Shown here piece by piece: positions 34,784-46,892 of a DNA stretch of 64,000 nucleotides. Below the pieces are notes generated by a model. That model made no database searches. It had not been told where the DNA came from and worked only from the letters and a program-made list of their open reading frames with translations. The position numbers and the translations under genes were made by a program. The first letter of the stretch is position 1; the number at the start of each line of letters is the position of its first letter. The stretch comes from Pontederia crassipes (taxonomy: Eukaryota; Streptophyta; Magnoliopsida; Commelinales; Pontederiaceae), in contig CM060186.1 in the NCBI GenBank assembly GCA_030549335.1, positions 20,513,189-20,577,188 of the forward strand. The letters run 5' to 3'.

Positions 34784-35343
34784 CTTAATGGATGTATTGC
34801 CTTGTGAAACAAAAAAGATCTTAACTAATGAAATAATCTTATGAAGTTGATTTCTTTTCTTATTAAGAGAGAAAGGGACCACTAACACAACTTCGTATTA
34901 ATTCAATTTGGAGTATGAGTATTATAAGTGACAGGAAAAAGAGTCTACATAATCCCTAAATAACCTACACAATATACAATATTTGGTTGAACATTCCAAA
35001 ACCTGCCACCAAAAAATTAAAGAAACATTGATTTTCAGAAGACTCGGAAGTCTATTGACCATAATGTGAATCATATATTGCTTATTTTATTTAACAGTCG
35101 CTTGCTTGTTTGCTGGTACAAGTATATAACTTGTCATTAGAAACACAAAGTTATAAATAAAAAGGTATGCATGTCCTACAAAACAACATCATCATCTCTG
35201 ATAGTGGATCAGACGTAGAACAACTGAGGAAGGAAAAAAAAGCAAGAAGAGGCAAGACAACCTAGTTCAGAATGAAGCTCTTGCCCTGACACTTGGAGAT
35301 CAATGGATCTAGATGGATTGCAGGTGAGATCACTTTTCCATAT

Positions 35344-35852
35344 CACATCCAGACTTCCAGGACAACAAACAATATTAACCACTAAACAACAAAACAATCT
35401 TATGTATACAGTGGTAATAATAAGGTGAATTAACCTTTCCCGACGGCGTTCGTGCAATAATAAGGTGGAGGCAACTCAACAGATTTTCGAAGACGATATC
35501 AGAGATGAAAGTGGATCAGCATCGACGGCATGAAAAATCGACAGACATTTACCACCACATCGGCGGCGGCATGAAAAATCGATCAGGGAGGAGAGATGTT
35601 GAGGGAGAGAACGAGAGAGGGTTTTTGTTCGAGGGATTCAGGATTGCAAAATTGGGAGGCGGGCATTTTTTAGATTTGGGGGTATTTTAGTTGGTTTAGC
35701 TAGACCGGTGGTTCGTCAAGGAAACCAGATTTTAACATCATAAAATTGTTAGACCGGAGGTCTTTAAACCGCGCATCGATCTGGAGCGTCCATTCGTGAT
35801 CCGACGATAATCCATATGCATGAATCAAAATTTGATCCATATATCCCTTAAC
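35344..35852 (-). repeat. Right terminal inverted repeat of the MULE
   Basis: Inverted partner of 26064-26570; the tip reads TGATCCATATATCCCTTAAC. It ends about 420 bp beyond the GPI8 stop codon. Confidence 0.9.
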
Positions 35853-36272
35853 AATCAAATGTTTAGAGAAGGTGGCAAGGTGATTCTGAAAAGCACACTC
35901 AAATATTTAGGTATTAACGTCTAGTATAAGTAAAATGGTTGGATACAAATGTAATCTCGAAAGTTAGGGATGATGATGAAGTTTTTCTTGTTTCGAAGAA
36001 TGGCCCAAAACTTTGGTCCACCAATCATCACCCTATGAATTACGTTATACAAAGACAAATAGTTCTGATGAAGAAAAAAAAAATCTCTTAGATGTGAAAC
36101 AACATCACAATTGGACATGGAATGTGACTACTCCTATATTATCAAGAATAAAACTGATAAACGTGTTTGGCATATGTACATTCGGATTTCTCTCTCAAAA
36201 AAACATTCGGATTTAGTGGACCAGACTACATTGGTCATATTCGGATGATGGATGCATGTTCTACTCCAGCGA
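35853..36272. other. 3' flank of GPI8
   Basis: This should contain the GPI8 3' untranslated region on the minus strand. I see no clear AATAAA on that strand between the stop codon and the MULE end, so transcripts may end at a variant signal or inside the MULE repeat. Confidence 0.4.
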
Positions 36273-39200
36273 TTATGCTGATAACCAAGTGGATACCGCA
36301 AGCACAAATATCATGGCTCCAAAACCATATTTCACGAGGACGTCTGTATTTTCAGCATTCAATCTTTCTTGCATAGTCTTTAACCATTTATGAAAAGTAC
36401 ACTGCAGCTCCTGAACATGCCAAAAGATTAGCACTCTGGCACTCACAAACCATATCACGTATAACTACTTATAGATATATATTCTATATATCACCTGAGC
36501 TTCCTGATCGTTTGTTATCTCACTAGCTTTGAGCTCAACCATTCTGCGGACCTTTTCGTGATCTCTCAGAGATTGTGGCTCTTGAATATCAGATGGTGAA
36601 GAGAAGATTGGATATGCTACATCCGTATGCATTGTTTTCATGACAGACCCAAAAAAGTTTGTGACAGGCACCTGGCATATTAGAGTAATACTTAGTAAAA
36701 GATTCAGCATGAAAAGATAACATTCGCTAATAATGAAAGCTCTCAAATGTACTAAGAATACATGAAGTGAAAACAAGAACTGTGACCATGAAAAAAATAT
36801 ACCTCATTCAAAGATCGCTGGTATAGATCCATCCGGTAATATGCCGTAGACATCAGCAAACTAGGGTTATAAGAATTAAACAGACTGCAAATGAAAAAGA
36901 AAAAGTGCATTGATGTTATCAGTACCATCCACTCCGACAGAAAAAGTGCTGGAGATCAATTGACAGTTTTTCTCCAATTCTTTTGTTTCTTTTGTTTCTT
37001 TTCTTGACACGTAAGGTAGAAGAGTTGAGCAAATAATCACAATGTATAAGAACAGTTCCATTTGCTTTTCTCTGGTCTATTTAGATTCAACATAATGTGG
37101 TCATTAGAGGGAGTAGATGCTATATGAGAACATTGTCATTCATGCTCGAGCTTTGCTTAGGGACTAGGATACATAGGACTAGACTAAAATCTTGGTATTT
37201 TATGAATTATAGCATGTGCCAGCATTAAACATTTATTCTCTGTACTAGTGGATGTGTATTGATCTCGAATAGACATTCCTCTCCTCTATAAAAAAAGACC
37301 TCATGACATGCATAATTTTCACATTATATATATATATATAGGTATGAGTTCATGAAAGCCTCATGAAGACAAAAGTCGGTGCCAATAATGCAATACATAG
37401 TAATTCATCAAACTAGATCATGAATAACAATTGAAAATGTTCAACAATGTATCTCCTCAAAACCAAAAAAAAAGGAAGAAGAAGAAAAACAACAATCCAC
37501 AGTACATAGGCTTCTCAAATAGTTCAGCACACCTGACAAGTCAAATTTTACATCTACCTTTTCAGAAATATGGTACAATCTTCTGTCACAGATTAGGGAA
37601 TTAAGTCAGCAACTCCTACAATTTTTTTCTCATAAAGAGGTTGATCCGAGAGATTGAGATTGTAGAAATTAAATTACAACTATCGATAGTAGCAGCTCTC
37701 AAACAACTCATTAGATGAGAGATCCCACTAGAAAATCTAAAGGCAAACAGACTAATATTATTAATGATGTGAGATGTCACATTAAAACAGACAAAAAATC
37801 TTACAGTAAAAGGAACGGAAACATGTTATTACCTTCGCAACGAGGCATTGCTATACATATCCAGCTTTTCAAAGAAAGCAAGGGTGTAATAGGTGAACCT
37901 GTCCACGACAGAAACACCAATCTACAAAGAAACAAATCAGAAGAGAAAAACTAACAAAGATGCAAAAGACAAATTCATAGCTTCAATCCAACCTGATTCA
38001 ATAAATACACAACTAAGATGAGGAAAATAAAAACAATAAATGTTGGCCTTACATCAGGGTCAAGATGATGAGAGTATGAATTTTCCCCCTTCATGCTACT
38101 TCCTATAGTTAACACGCCAGGTGATTGCAGCTGTATAAACCAACAAGAGTATCAAATTTGAAAAAAGTTAAATCAACAGACTTAATTTCTTAAGATGCCT
38201 TTACTAAGAACATACAATAAAAAGATAAAAAAAATGTCAAATAAGAAATCAAATCATAGTTGTGCTAGCTCATGTTGTCTAGAACATTTATCCTAATTTT
38301 GTGAAAATGAGATGGCAGAAAGTAGTCAAATGTTGTCCTTAAAAACAGTATTCAAATTTATCACAAGAATATTCGGTCACATCACACGATAACTATTCAC
38401 AAGGATGTGCTAGGTTAATGGTTTTTTCTACTATTCACATTTGATATTTTTCAGTTACAATGGACACCAGAGGCATAGTACAATGAAAGTTAAACTACAA
38501 ATAAAGGGGCACGAAGATTTCCATTATAAGAATCAAACTCAAGACATCTCGGTTTAGGAGCAAATGCAGTCGGCCATGGCACCACAACAGTTTAGATTCT
38601 ATAGAACCATGTGATTACTCCAACCATTAGAGACAAATTATCAGCAATTCATCAATGGGCAACAATTGGATTCTTAAGGTCACTGAGAACGGAACTAGTT
38701 ACTGGTCCCGTATTCTTTGTCCATCTATCAAAAATGACAAACTGACCTGAGAGAAAAGAGTGGCAGCTTGGCAGGTGTCCACCATAATCAGAAGATCTTT
38801 GAATCTGAATATGAAAATTATAAGTGTTATGTCAATAAAGAAGAATAAACTACAAGGATATCATAATTGTAAAAAAGATTAACAGGTACGTAAATAAAAT
38901 TAAGTGGGACTTCAAAATATTTAGTTCAAATAAAAGAACTTTAAATTGTGTGAAAGAAAAAAAATTAAATCTGTAGATATCTCACCTATGTTTCTCCTTC
39001 ATTTGTCTCACTGCATCAGCTAAGTCATGACTTTGAAGTTCTTCAGAATCTTGAAACTTCAGAAACTCATCTCCACCATGTCCAGTCATATACAAGAGAA
39101 CATGGCTCCCTTCATCACTTAAAAGACGCTTTGATCTTGGAACAGAATTCTTGTGTCTACCAGTTAAAACTCTCAAGAAATTCTCTACAGTCACTTCATA

Positions 39201-40970
39201 GCCTCGATAATCAACCTAATATTTTGTATGAAATGTTAGAACAATAACAACAACATTGGAGGGAAATGTCCATTTCAGTGCCCTGATATCAATATGATGG
39301 TATTCCTTAGAAATGGCATAATTAGATTTAATTTTAGTAGACATAAATGCAACAACAAGCACTCTTCACATTTTCCAAGCTATCCTTGAAGAGTTGAATG
39401 TCATTAACATATTTAAGAGAACCATATAATTTAATGTGTTTCTAATTTTTTTTTTTAGGGGGAAGTGTTTCTAAATTATCCTATCTAGGAGTTCAATTAA
39501 TCGCTTCTAGGATGCTACAAAATCAAGTACAGAGATTAATATCCTTTCACCCGCTCAAAAAACAGAAAAAAGATTGCTACAAAACCTAGCATCAAATTAA
39601 CAGCAAAGCTATGTTTCATATGTAGAGCCAAAAAATTAGGATTTATGAGTGGTCTCCAAATTCAGAAGAAATCTCTGGGAAGGGAGAAAATTGGTTGAAA
39701 ACTCACTTCCACATTATCTCCATACAAGTTAAGCTGATGATTTTCATTGTTAAAAACTTGAGCAGGGTAATTGTTCCTGGCATTACAAGCCATATCGTCT
39801 GCCAGCATAAGTATTATTCGTTCATCGGGTATCCCTAGACGCTTCACTGACCTGAGGAAAATAAAGTAATTCATCAACTGGAGCTATTCAAAGAGAAGAT
39901 CCTAAGATGTATAATTAATGATTTACCTATACAAAGATAATGTATTTGCCATGTGGCGATAATTAAACCTGAAAAGGTATATCCCAGATCAGTAAACAAA
40001 GAATAAAATAAGCTAAGGCCTAAAAGTTGAAGAATGCACAAAGATTGACAGTAGATTCATGTAAATGTTCCAACTTAAAGTATAAAACTGTAGGAACTTG
40101 CGGATAGAGTTCTTAAAATTCATGTCCCAAACCTCGTTAAAAAGATCATGTCTCAGAAGGCCATGGTTATAAGTTAAATAAATTTCTCTCCTTGTACTAA
40201 ATTTAACTGCTGCTAACTTCTAACAGCCTCTTTGCTCAGGATACCTTATCACAGTAGAAACAAAAAAGCGGACCCCTGAAAAGTAATTCTTGAAACTTGA
40301 TGTTTTTAGATATTATGCAGCGTGAAAGCATTCCAAAGCAGAAGAATAGCATGTTACAGGTATACGGGGACAAGTTATGAGTCACATATCTGAATGAAAC
40401 CCCATCCTTAGTACAATTGGTTCGCATATTCATTCCTTGTCACCAATTTGGTAAATTGTGAAATGAAATTTAAATTTGGGGAAAATGAGAAATTTGGAGT
40501 TCGAAATAGTTAACATAAAATCCAAACGGAAATTTAAAAAACTTCATCCATCCATCATCCACCCCCTCCCCTCCCATACACTCAATCTAAACAAAGCCTT
40601 ACTAAATGATGGCACAAGCAAGTAAGGGGCGCCATTATCCATCAAAAAGCTGGTAGAATAAGAAATGGACAAGTAAAGTACACCTTTATGCTCCCCGTCG
40701 CATCGTGCATCGAACAAAACCGCAAAAAAGAACTAGCAAAAGTTTACAGCATGGTACGCAGGCGGTGCATTCGTTGGGGGAATGCGGGAGTTACCAGAAT
40801 CGAGATGTGCAGACCAGAACGGCCCAGTTGTTGTTGTGCATCGTCGCCGCCGCGACCGCCCGAGAAGAAAAAGCCGGGGATGATGACCAAATCAAGAGGA
40901 CGATGAGGAAGAGAAAGACCCTCTTGGAGCTTAGGTTCGTACTCGCGTTCGTCTCACGGGCGGCGGCCAT
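36273..40970 (-). CDS. GPI8: GPI-anchor transamidase catalytic subunit GPI8/PIG-K, 10 exons
   Basis: This is the caspase-like cysteine protease of the ER GPI transamidase, which cleaves the C-terminal signal of precursor proteins and attaches the GPI anchor. Minus-strand coding exons are 40795-40970, 39927-39968, 39707-39851, 38986-39215, 38747-38804, 38053-38130, 37833-37921, 36803-36884, 36495-36671 and 36273-36410. All borders are GT-AG and the phases close into 404 residues, close to plant GPI8. A signal peptide ([20 protein letters not shown]) precedes [14 protein letters not shown] and [20 protein letters not shown]. The catalytic pair is His167 in MTGHGGDEF and Cys209 in [11 protein letters not shown]. 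The lumenal domain ends in a C-terminal membrane anchor ([20 protein letters not shown]). No stop or frameshift is seen. Confidence 0.95.
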
Positions 40971-41580
40971 GGCCGTTGCTCCGGCGGTGAGATCTGCTGA
41001 CTATCCCGTCACCACCGGAGGAGGCTGCGCTTTCGATCCGGTTCGGCCAAGTGCTTTGTGGGCCCTTCAGAGCGACGTATATGAACTTTTTAGTGTACGA
41101 AGGCCTTTGAGAACTATTAGGCCAAAGCCCAAATAAAAAGAGAATATTTTTTATTATTTTGGAATTAAAGAAAATCAATGGCATGAGAAAATATTCTCTT
41201 GATTTTTTTTTTTCTGCAATTCAAAAGGGTCAACTTTTTTATTTCTCAATTTATCTATCATGCATTTGTAACCGGACACATGTGCACAATATGGATCATT
41301 GCGAATATACTATTTCATAATCTTAACATTACTTGCTAGAAATGTTATCTCAAAAGTTGAAGTGTTGTATTTGATATAATTTGAAAATGAGAACTTAATT
41401 TCCTTCGAAACGATTCTTAACGGTGCTCCAATGAATTAAAATCTGATTTTTAAAAATAAAAAAATTAATTTGATAGATTGATTCCTGATCATTTTGAAGA
41501 AAACATGAGAATAAAAAAAATAAAGTATATTTATTAATGGACATAAATATTTGAATTTATTTAAAAATGATGATAACTAA
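40971..41580. other. GPI8 5' leader/promoter region and intergenic DNA
   Basis: GC-rich to about 41060, then AT-rich. The GC-rich part abuts the GPI8 start codon and presumably carries its transcription start. Open frames here are shadows of the GPI8 first exon. Confidence 0.5.
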
Positions 41581-42245
41581 GGAGGTGTTTCTCTATAGGT
41601 AATCTTTGTAGATTACCAGATAATATTGTATTAAATTATCTGGGTCCACCGCATTATCTTGTTCATTTGTGATAGGTAATGAGCAATCTGCATTATTCAG
41701 GCAATTCACATTGTCTATGAAGTGACAATGCAGATTGCCCATGGGAGGATAGGCAATATACATTACCACCTGTGTTGCAATCTTTTAAATTTTACTTTCT
41801 CCATTTGTCCTTTTCAGTTTTATTTAAATAAATTCTAAAACACATTGAATAAATTATAATAATAATTAAATAAAGTATAAAATTAATCAAATAAATACTA
41901 TAATTATTATGACTATATTATTATCATATTTTAAAATATATTAATTATTTTATAAATTTTAATTTTATAGGTGAGAATATATATTTGTGATCTAAGTTTA
42001 CGAAGTTAAAAATAATTTATATATCTAAAAATAATTCTTTTGGTTATGGGTATATTGGTAAAAACTGTATATTAACTCATAAATTTTTATTTTCTTATAA
42101 ATAACTAATATGGATTGTTAGATAGATTACTTGTGCATAGTAAATAAGGTAATGTGTATTGTTGACAATTTAACAAGTAGCAATCTTTCTGAGAGACAAT
42201 CTACATTGCTAGATAATGTTGAATGGCAATGCGGTGAACGCACCC
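41581..42245. mobile_element. Possible Tourist/Harbinger-type MITE (665 bp)
   Basis: TAA flanks both sides (41578-41580 and 42246-42248). The ends, GGAGGTGTTTCTC and, on the other strand, GGGTGCGTTCACC, are only weakly alike. Subterminal motifs such as GCAATCTGCATTAT on the left and GCAATGTAGATTGTC (complement) on the right occur in opposite orientation. The core is very AT-rich. Confidence 0.45.
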
Positions 42246-42402
42246 TAAGTAATAAACAAAATAAAGTTGATTGTCGGTCGTGGCCTAGTGGACTTGATGC
42301 CCGCAAGGGTCAAGAGGGTCTGATTTTTAAGAACCAAGCCAAATTCTAAGCGAATTATAATTGGCAAAATATGCATTATATATATATATATATATATATT
42401 AA

Positions 42403-43320
42403 ATGGGGGTCGACCGTCCTCCCCCCATCCATGCCTATCGGATGAGGATCCGACGGGCGCTTTTTTTTCGGGATCAGGGGTAAACAATTGTTTTTTTTGT
42501 CCAATTTTTTCCTCGTCGGAATGAGTTTGGTTTTTTTTTTTTTTTGCCCTCATCGTCTCCTCAGCCTCCTTCCCCTGTCGCTCATCTTTTCAGTGAAGCA
42601 ACCCTCGTCATTTTCTTCCTAGCACGAGATCATTGCGCTCGTTGCCTCTCTTCGCCATTTGCTATCGCGCAAGGTCATCGCCGCTTGCTACTGCCGAGAG
42701 TTCATCATCATCCTCGACACGCGACCCTCTTCGTTTAGCGCGACCATTGTTGTTCCCCTGCCGCTTGTGAGGTCACCATCGCCATCAGATGGGGCGAAGA
42801 AGGCCGGATCGGAGGCAAAGAGATTGCCTCACCACATGATCTTCATCGCCGACGCGTGATAGCCGCTGCTCATGAGGTTGCCGCTCGTGAGATCGCCGCT
42901 CGTGAGGTCGGCGTCACCGTCAGCTGGGGCAAAGAAGGCCGGAACAGAGGCCAAGAGGTCGCCTCGCCAAACAATCTTCATCGTCGCTGCGAGATCACCA
43001 TCGTTGTCGGATGGGGCGAAGAAGGTCAGATCGGAGGTGAAGAGGTCGCCGCCCGCGAGATAGCCGCTCATGAGGACGTCGGATGGGGCGACGCCTCGCT
43101 ACACGATATTTGTCGCTGCCACGAGATCACCACCGCTCGCGAGGTGCTGCTGCTGCCGCCACTGTCACTGCTGTCCGCCTGAACTAAGGAAAAAAACCAA
43201 ACTGAAAAAAAAATGCCCAAGCCGAACCGCTTCATTTTCCAAACAAACAAGCCCACCTGAACCATAAAAAAAGTGTCCATCGGATTTCCATCCGACGGGC
43301 GCAGATGGGGAGGACCCCAT
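42403..43320. mobile_element. TIR element with a GC-rich, tandemly repeated core (918 bp)
   Basis: The left end ATGGGGGTCGACCGTCCTCC and the right end, read inverted, ATGGGGTCCTCCCCATCTGC are alike. Both subtermini carry ATCCGACGGGCGC on the plus strand, followed or preceded by CATCGGAT-like partners. Flanks are TAA (42400-42402) and TAA (43321-43323), as for Harbinger-type insertion. It lies between TA and CA/TA microsatellites. Open frames in the core are repeat-derived. Confidence 0.6.
42760..43130. repeat. Imperfect ~120-130-bp tandem repeat, about three units
   Basis: Units contain GAGGTC or GAGATCACC, then ATGGGGCGAAGAAGG or TGGGGCAAAGAAGG, then GATCGGAGG and CTTCATCG. They begin near 42770, 42900 and 42990, the last shorter. 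The repeats fill the centre of the TIR element. Confidence 0.65.
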
Positions 43321-43323
43321 TAA

Positions 43324-43324
<1 letters not shown>

Positions 43325-43401
<77 letters not shown>
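43325..43401. repeat. (CA)n(TA)n compound microsatellite
   Basis: A CA run of about 14 units is followed directly by about 24 TA units. Confidence 0.95.
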
Positions 43402-43403
<2 letters not shown>

Positions 43404-44879
43404 CCTACTTAAGATCCCTAGTCTCCAAAATTAGTGATTAATTCAGAATCGTATAAAAGAAGAGAATCGTAATTCATAAATCAAACTCAAAACTATTAAC
43501 TACAGAACTTAATGCCCACTAAACATGGTAATATATCATTTTTGTTTATAGGTTTGTTAGTAGTATATATCGATGACTAGGGAGCACAAATGCGCTTCAC
43601 ACGATTAGATTATTATTTTCATAATAATTATAGTTTTTATTATGTATATGTTTAAAATATAATTTTAAAATAAAATATTAAGTCAATTTATCAAAATTAT
43701 TAGATATTTATGATAATGCATATTTTAAGTATTTAGATCCTAGTCTTGTTTTAAAATTTGTATGAAATATTTATTGAAATATATTTAATATTAAATGATA
43801 TTAATTTTGCTCGTTTCTCTACATCATATTTGTGCACTATAATTTTAAATAATTTTTTATTCTTAATTTTCATCCAAGGAAACCTTTCCCCTACATGGGT
43901 GCGAAGGAAAATCTTGTTGCGGAAAAATCATTTCCTAATAGGAGAGGATGAAAAAACCTCCTCCCTTTATAAGAGTCATAGAAATATAATTATTCATTTT
44001 GAATAAATCAAATTGCAACATCAATTATGTTTAAAATTAAGGAAAATATGCATAGGAACGTGTTCCTAATCATTTGTCAATAGTTTCATTGACTGATCAA
44101 CCACTTCAAGATGTGGATTTGCATTGTGATAGCCAATTGAAATAACCTGGACAATACATATAAATTTTAATATTATCATTTCCACAAAAAAATGTGCATG
44201 AAAAAATAAACTATTTAAATGGATACTCCTCAATGATGCACATTGTAGTTATCTAGTCAATATTCAAAACAATAAAATGGTCACAATGTGTGTTTATAAA
44301 GGGAGATGTCCATAAGAGGAACCCGCAAAATACGATATGAGAAATACCTAAAACATTGATTCTAAGATATTATTAATAATATAATATGTAAAAATATCAA
44401 CAATAAAATTAGTTGGATTAATAACATGATAAAAACTACTTCCTCATAAAAATAAATCGCGTATGGCATTATACATGTGAAAAAGTCAAATAAAATTAGA
44501 TATAAAATGTGGTAAAACATATATTAAGCATGGATATTTTTTTTAGAATAATAATTTTTTAACTACGATATAACCATCATAGTCATGTTTTGGATTAGGA
44601 ATCTCTACACTTATTAATTTATCAATTTGTTCAGCAGAAAGATTTTTCACTAATCAACGTAAAAACAATAATATATACCAACGTAAAAATCTCTTTTTTG
44701 AAATTCAATCGTGTACAAACCTATACCAAAGCATAAAAATGGTTAAACTTATTAAAAGAAAAATAACTATAATGATATTATTAGTCAAATCATAATTTTA
44801 AAAAACATATATATAAAAATACTCGCATGCAACTATTTTTTTTGAAAGATTGCTCTTTCTTTAAATCTTGCATTACTTG
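43402..44879. other. AT-rich DNA, possibly Helitron-internal
   Basis: No intact gene is seen. The stretch lies on the downstream side of the Helitron-like fragment that follows on the minus strand and may be decayed sequence from the same element. No Helitron terminus (TC start, or hairpin plus CTRR end) could be placed. Confidence 0.3.
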
Positions 44880-46050
44880 TAACAACTTTATTTGAAATAC
44901 TCTATAAATGATGTCAGGATACTCAATCCATCGATAGCCATGACATCTTGATAATTTTGTATTGTGTGCCTTGCTCCTTCAGTGTGAGATGATGGTAATA
45001 TTATAGCTTTGCCAATCTTTGAACAATCATAATTACAACGATGAACTGCATCCATCAATTCAGTAAAAAGATCTGCTCTAAGTTTTGATTGATTACATCG
45101 AACCATCTAAATTATTCTTCTTCAATTGCCATATAACAATCAAGTATATATTGCTTGAAAAGTCTACCTAATTGAAGAAGTATCCTGTCTTCATCTAATC
45201 TTTGCTGAATTCTAAAGTGATAGTATTACCTCATTGTTAATTTCTCTCTTTTGTAAGAGCTACTGGATTTTTGACACAAAGATACGCCAAACCTATATCC
45301 ATCTTCACCATAAGAATGTATTATTGAATAAGTCATTGACGTAAAACTGGGCGCAAATATGATATTCATTGGAGATAAATTTTTTATGCTCAACTATTAT
45401 ATCTCTTTCAAAATTTGTATCATCTAAATCACCAATAATTAAAGCAGCAACTTCAGAAGCTGTGGGCAAATTGTATTGTCGACCATCTTGTGTTCCATTG
45501 GTGCGAAGGCGTAATCGAAAAATTGATTCTAAATATTTTTGTATCGATCTCTTTCCATTAGAAAATATTTAACCAAAATGTTATTATCAACTAACATTTT
45601 AGATAAATCTTCAACAATTTGCAGGTCATTTTCATGTTGTGCAATTTTTTTTAACTAATTCTATCCTATTTTCAATTTCATGATCAGTGAGCAAAATTTC
45701 TTCCAACATTAAGTAAAAAAGAACCAATATGATGATAACTTTGTCCAGACATTCTAAATACAGAAGGTATTGATCTTTGATTTTGTGAAGTATTAATTTT
45801 TCCTCCCATTGAAGTATATATCTTCGAAACTTAACACATTTACTTCCAAAAATATTGACTCATAAGATATTTTAATGATGGAGGAGGATCTTTAAGTAAA
45901 GGCAATTGCACGGCCTTCCAAACAACAAAATGAGAATTTAAAATTTTGTACCTTTTTAGTTTTTAATGTTCTTTCTTCGTACCACAAAAGAGCACCATAA
46001 TATTCACATGTATATGTGGGAGTCGAAATCCCATACTTTTTAAAAATGAT
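44880..46050 (-). pseudogene. Decayed Helitron helicase-like N-terminal region
   Basis: On the minus strand, broken frames match the Helitron N-terminal (Rep/helicase-like) protein. Recognisable pieces are a GQSYHHIGSFL-like segment (about 45740), a divergent copy of the LPTASEVAALIVGD region (about 45440-45560) and, best preserved, NQSKLRADLFTELMDAVHRC and KIGKAIILPSSHTEGARHTI followed by YQDVMAIDG (44930-45105). Many stops and shifts are present, and the helicase domains were not found nearby. Confidence 0.7.
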
Positions 46051-46166
46051 TTGTGCAATGCAAAGATTAATATTAAATAATAAATATATTTGTAAAGATG
46101 AAATTGAAACGTGTTCTTAAAAGTTGAAACATGCACCTGATTCCTAATTTATTTGATCTTCTCTTT

Positions 46167-46889
46167 GGGTGTGTTTGGTTGAGAACTTTTCGCGAGAACT
46201 TTGCGAAAAATTTCCAAACGCATAAGGTGATGAGAACTTTAAATATTCTCATCACGTAACTCCCACCGGAACATTTGAGAGTTATTGCCGAAGGCAAGAA
46301 CATTTGTTTTTTTTTCAATTTCATGTCATTTCAGCCGTCGTCTTTGACTTTTTTTTTCAAATTTCATCTATTTTTTAATTGTTTTATAATGTTTGTGTTA
46401 TATAATTTAGAATATATTAATACATTATTAGGGATATTATAAAATAATTTATTAAATGTTATTAATTAAAAATTATAAAATAATTAGTTCTAATAATTAA
46501 TAAATTTTTTATTAATTAAACTATTCAATTATTTTTAAAATTTTATATTATATTTGTATCTTAAAATGTACGTAAATTGTAATATTAATAATATTTAAAA
46601 GATTTAATCAAAATAAATAAAAATAATATTAATAATATAATGATTTACGTAAATTATAATATTAATAACATATTCTTATTTATTATAATTTTATACTTCA
46701 TAAAATAATAAATTATATTCTTAGTTCTTCTTTTTTATCCAAACACCCACTAAAACGTATCCATCACATAGACTTTTTAAATCATCATCATTACACTTTT
46801 TCATCCTAACACCAACTCAAACTTTTCTATCAAATCAATTAGTTCTCGAGAACTAATGTTCTCTCAATATTCCCGTAACAAACGCAGCC
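46167..46889. mobile_element. Harbinger/Tourist-type MITE (723 bp)
   Basis: The left end is GGGTGTGTTTGGTTGAGAAC; the right end, inverted, is GGCTGCGTTTGTTACGGGAA, followed on both sides by further GAGAAC motifs. The flanking triplet TTT is present on both sides (46164-46166 and 46890-46892). The GG-TG-GTTTG-TT tip is typical of plant Tourist-like MITEs. The core is AT-rich and non-coding. Confidence 0.65.
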
Positions 46890-46892
46890 TTT

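Larger units (their letters stand above)
26064..35852 (+). mobile_element. Mutator-like element (MULE) with long terminal inverted repeats
   Basis: Terminal inverted repeats of ~507 bp (26064-26570 and 35344-35852) begin GTTAAGGGATATATGGATCA and match closely along their length. Inside are a FAR1/MULE/SWIM transposase (plus strand), a GRF zinc-finger gene (minus strand), an ITN1-like fragment and a 3.7-kb solo LTR. Without the LTR the element would be about 6.1 kb. The 9-10 bases outside each end (AGATATGAG; AATCAAATG) do not match, so the target duplication is lost or the exact border is off by a few bases. Confidence 0.85.
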
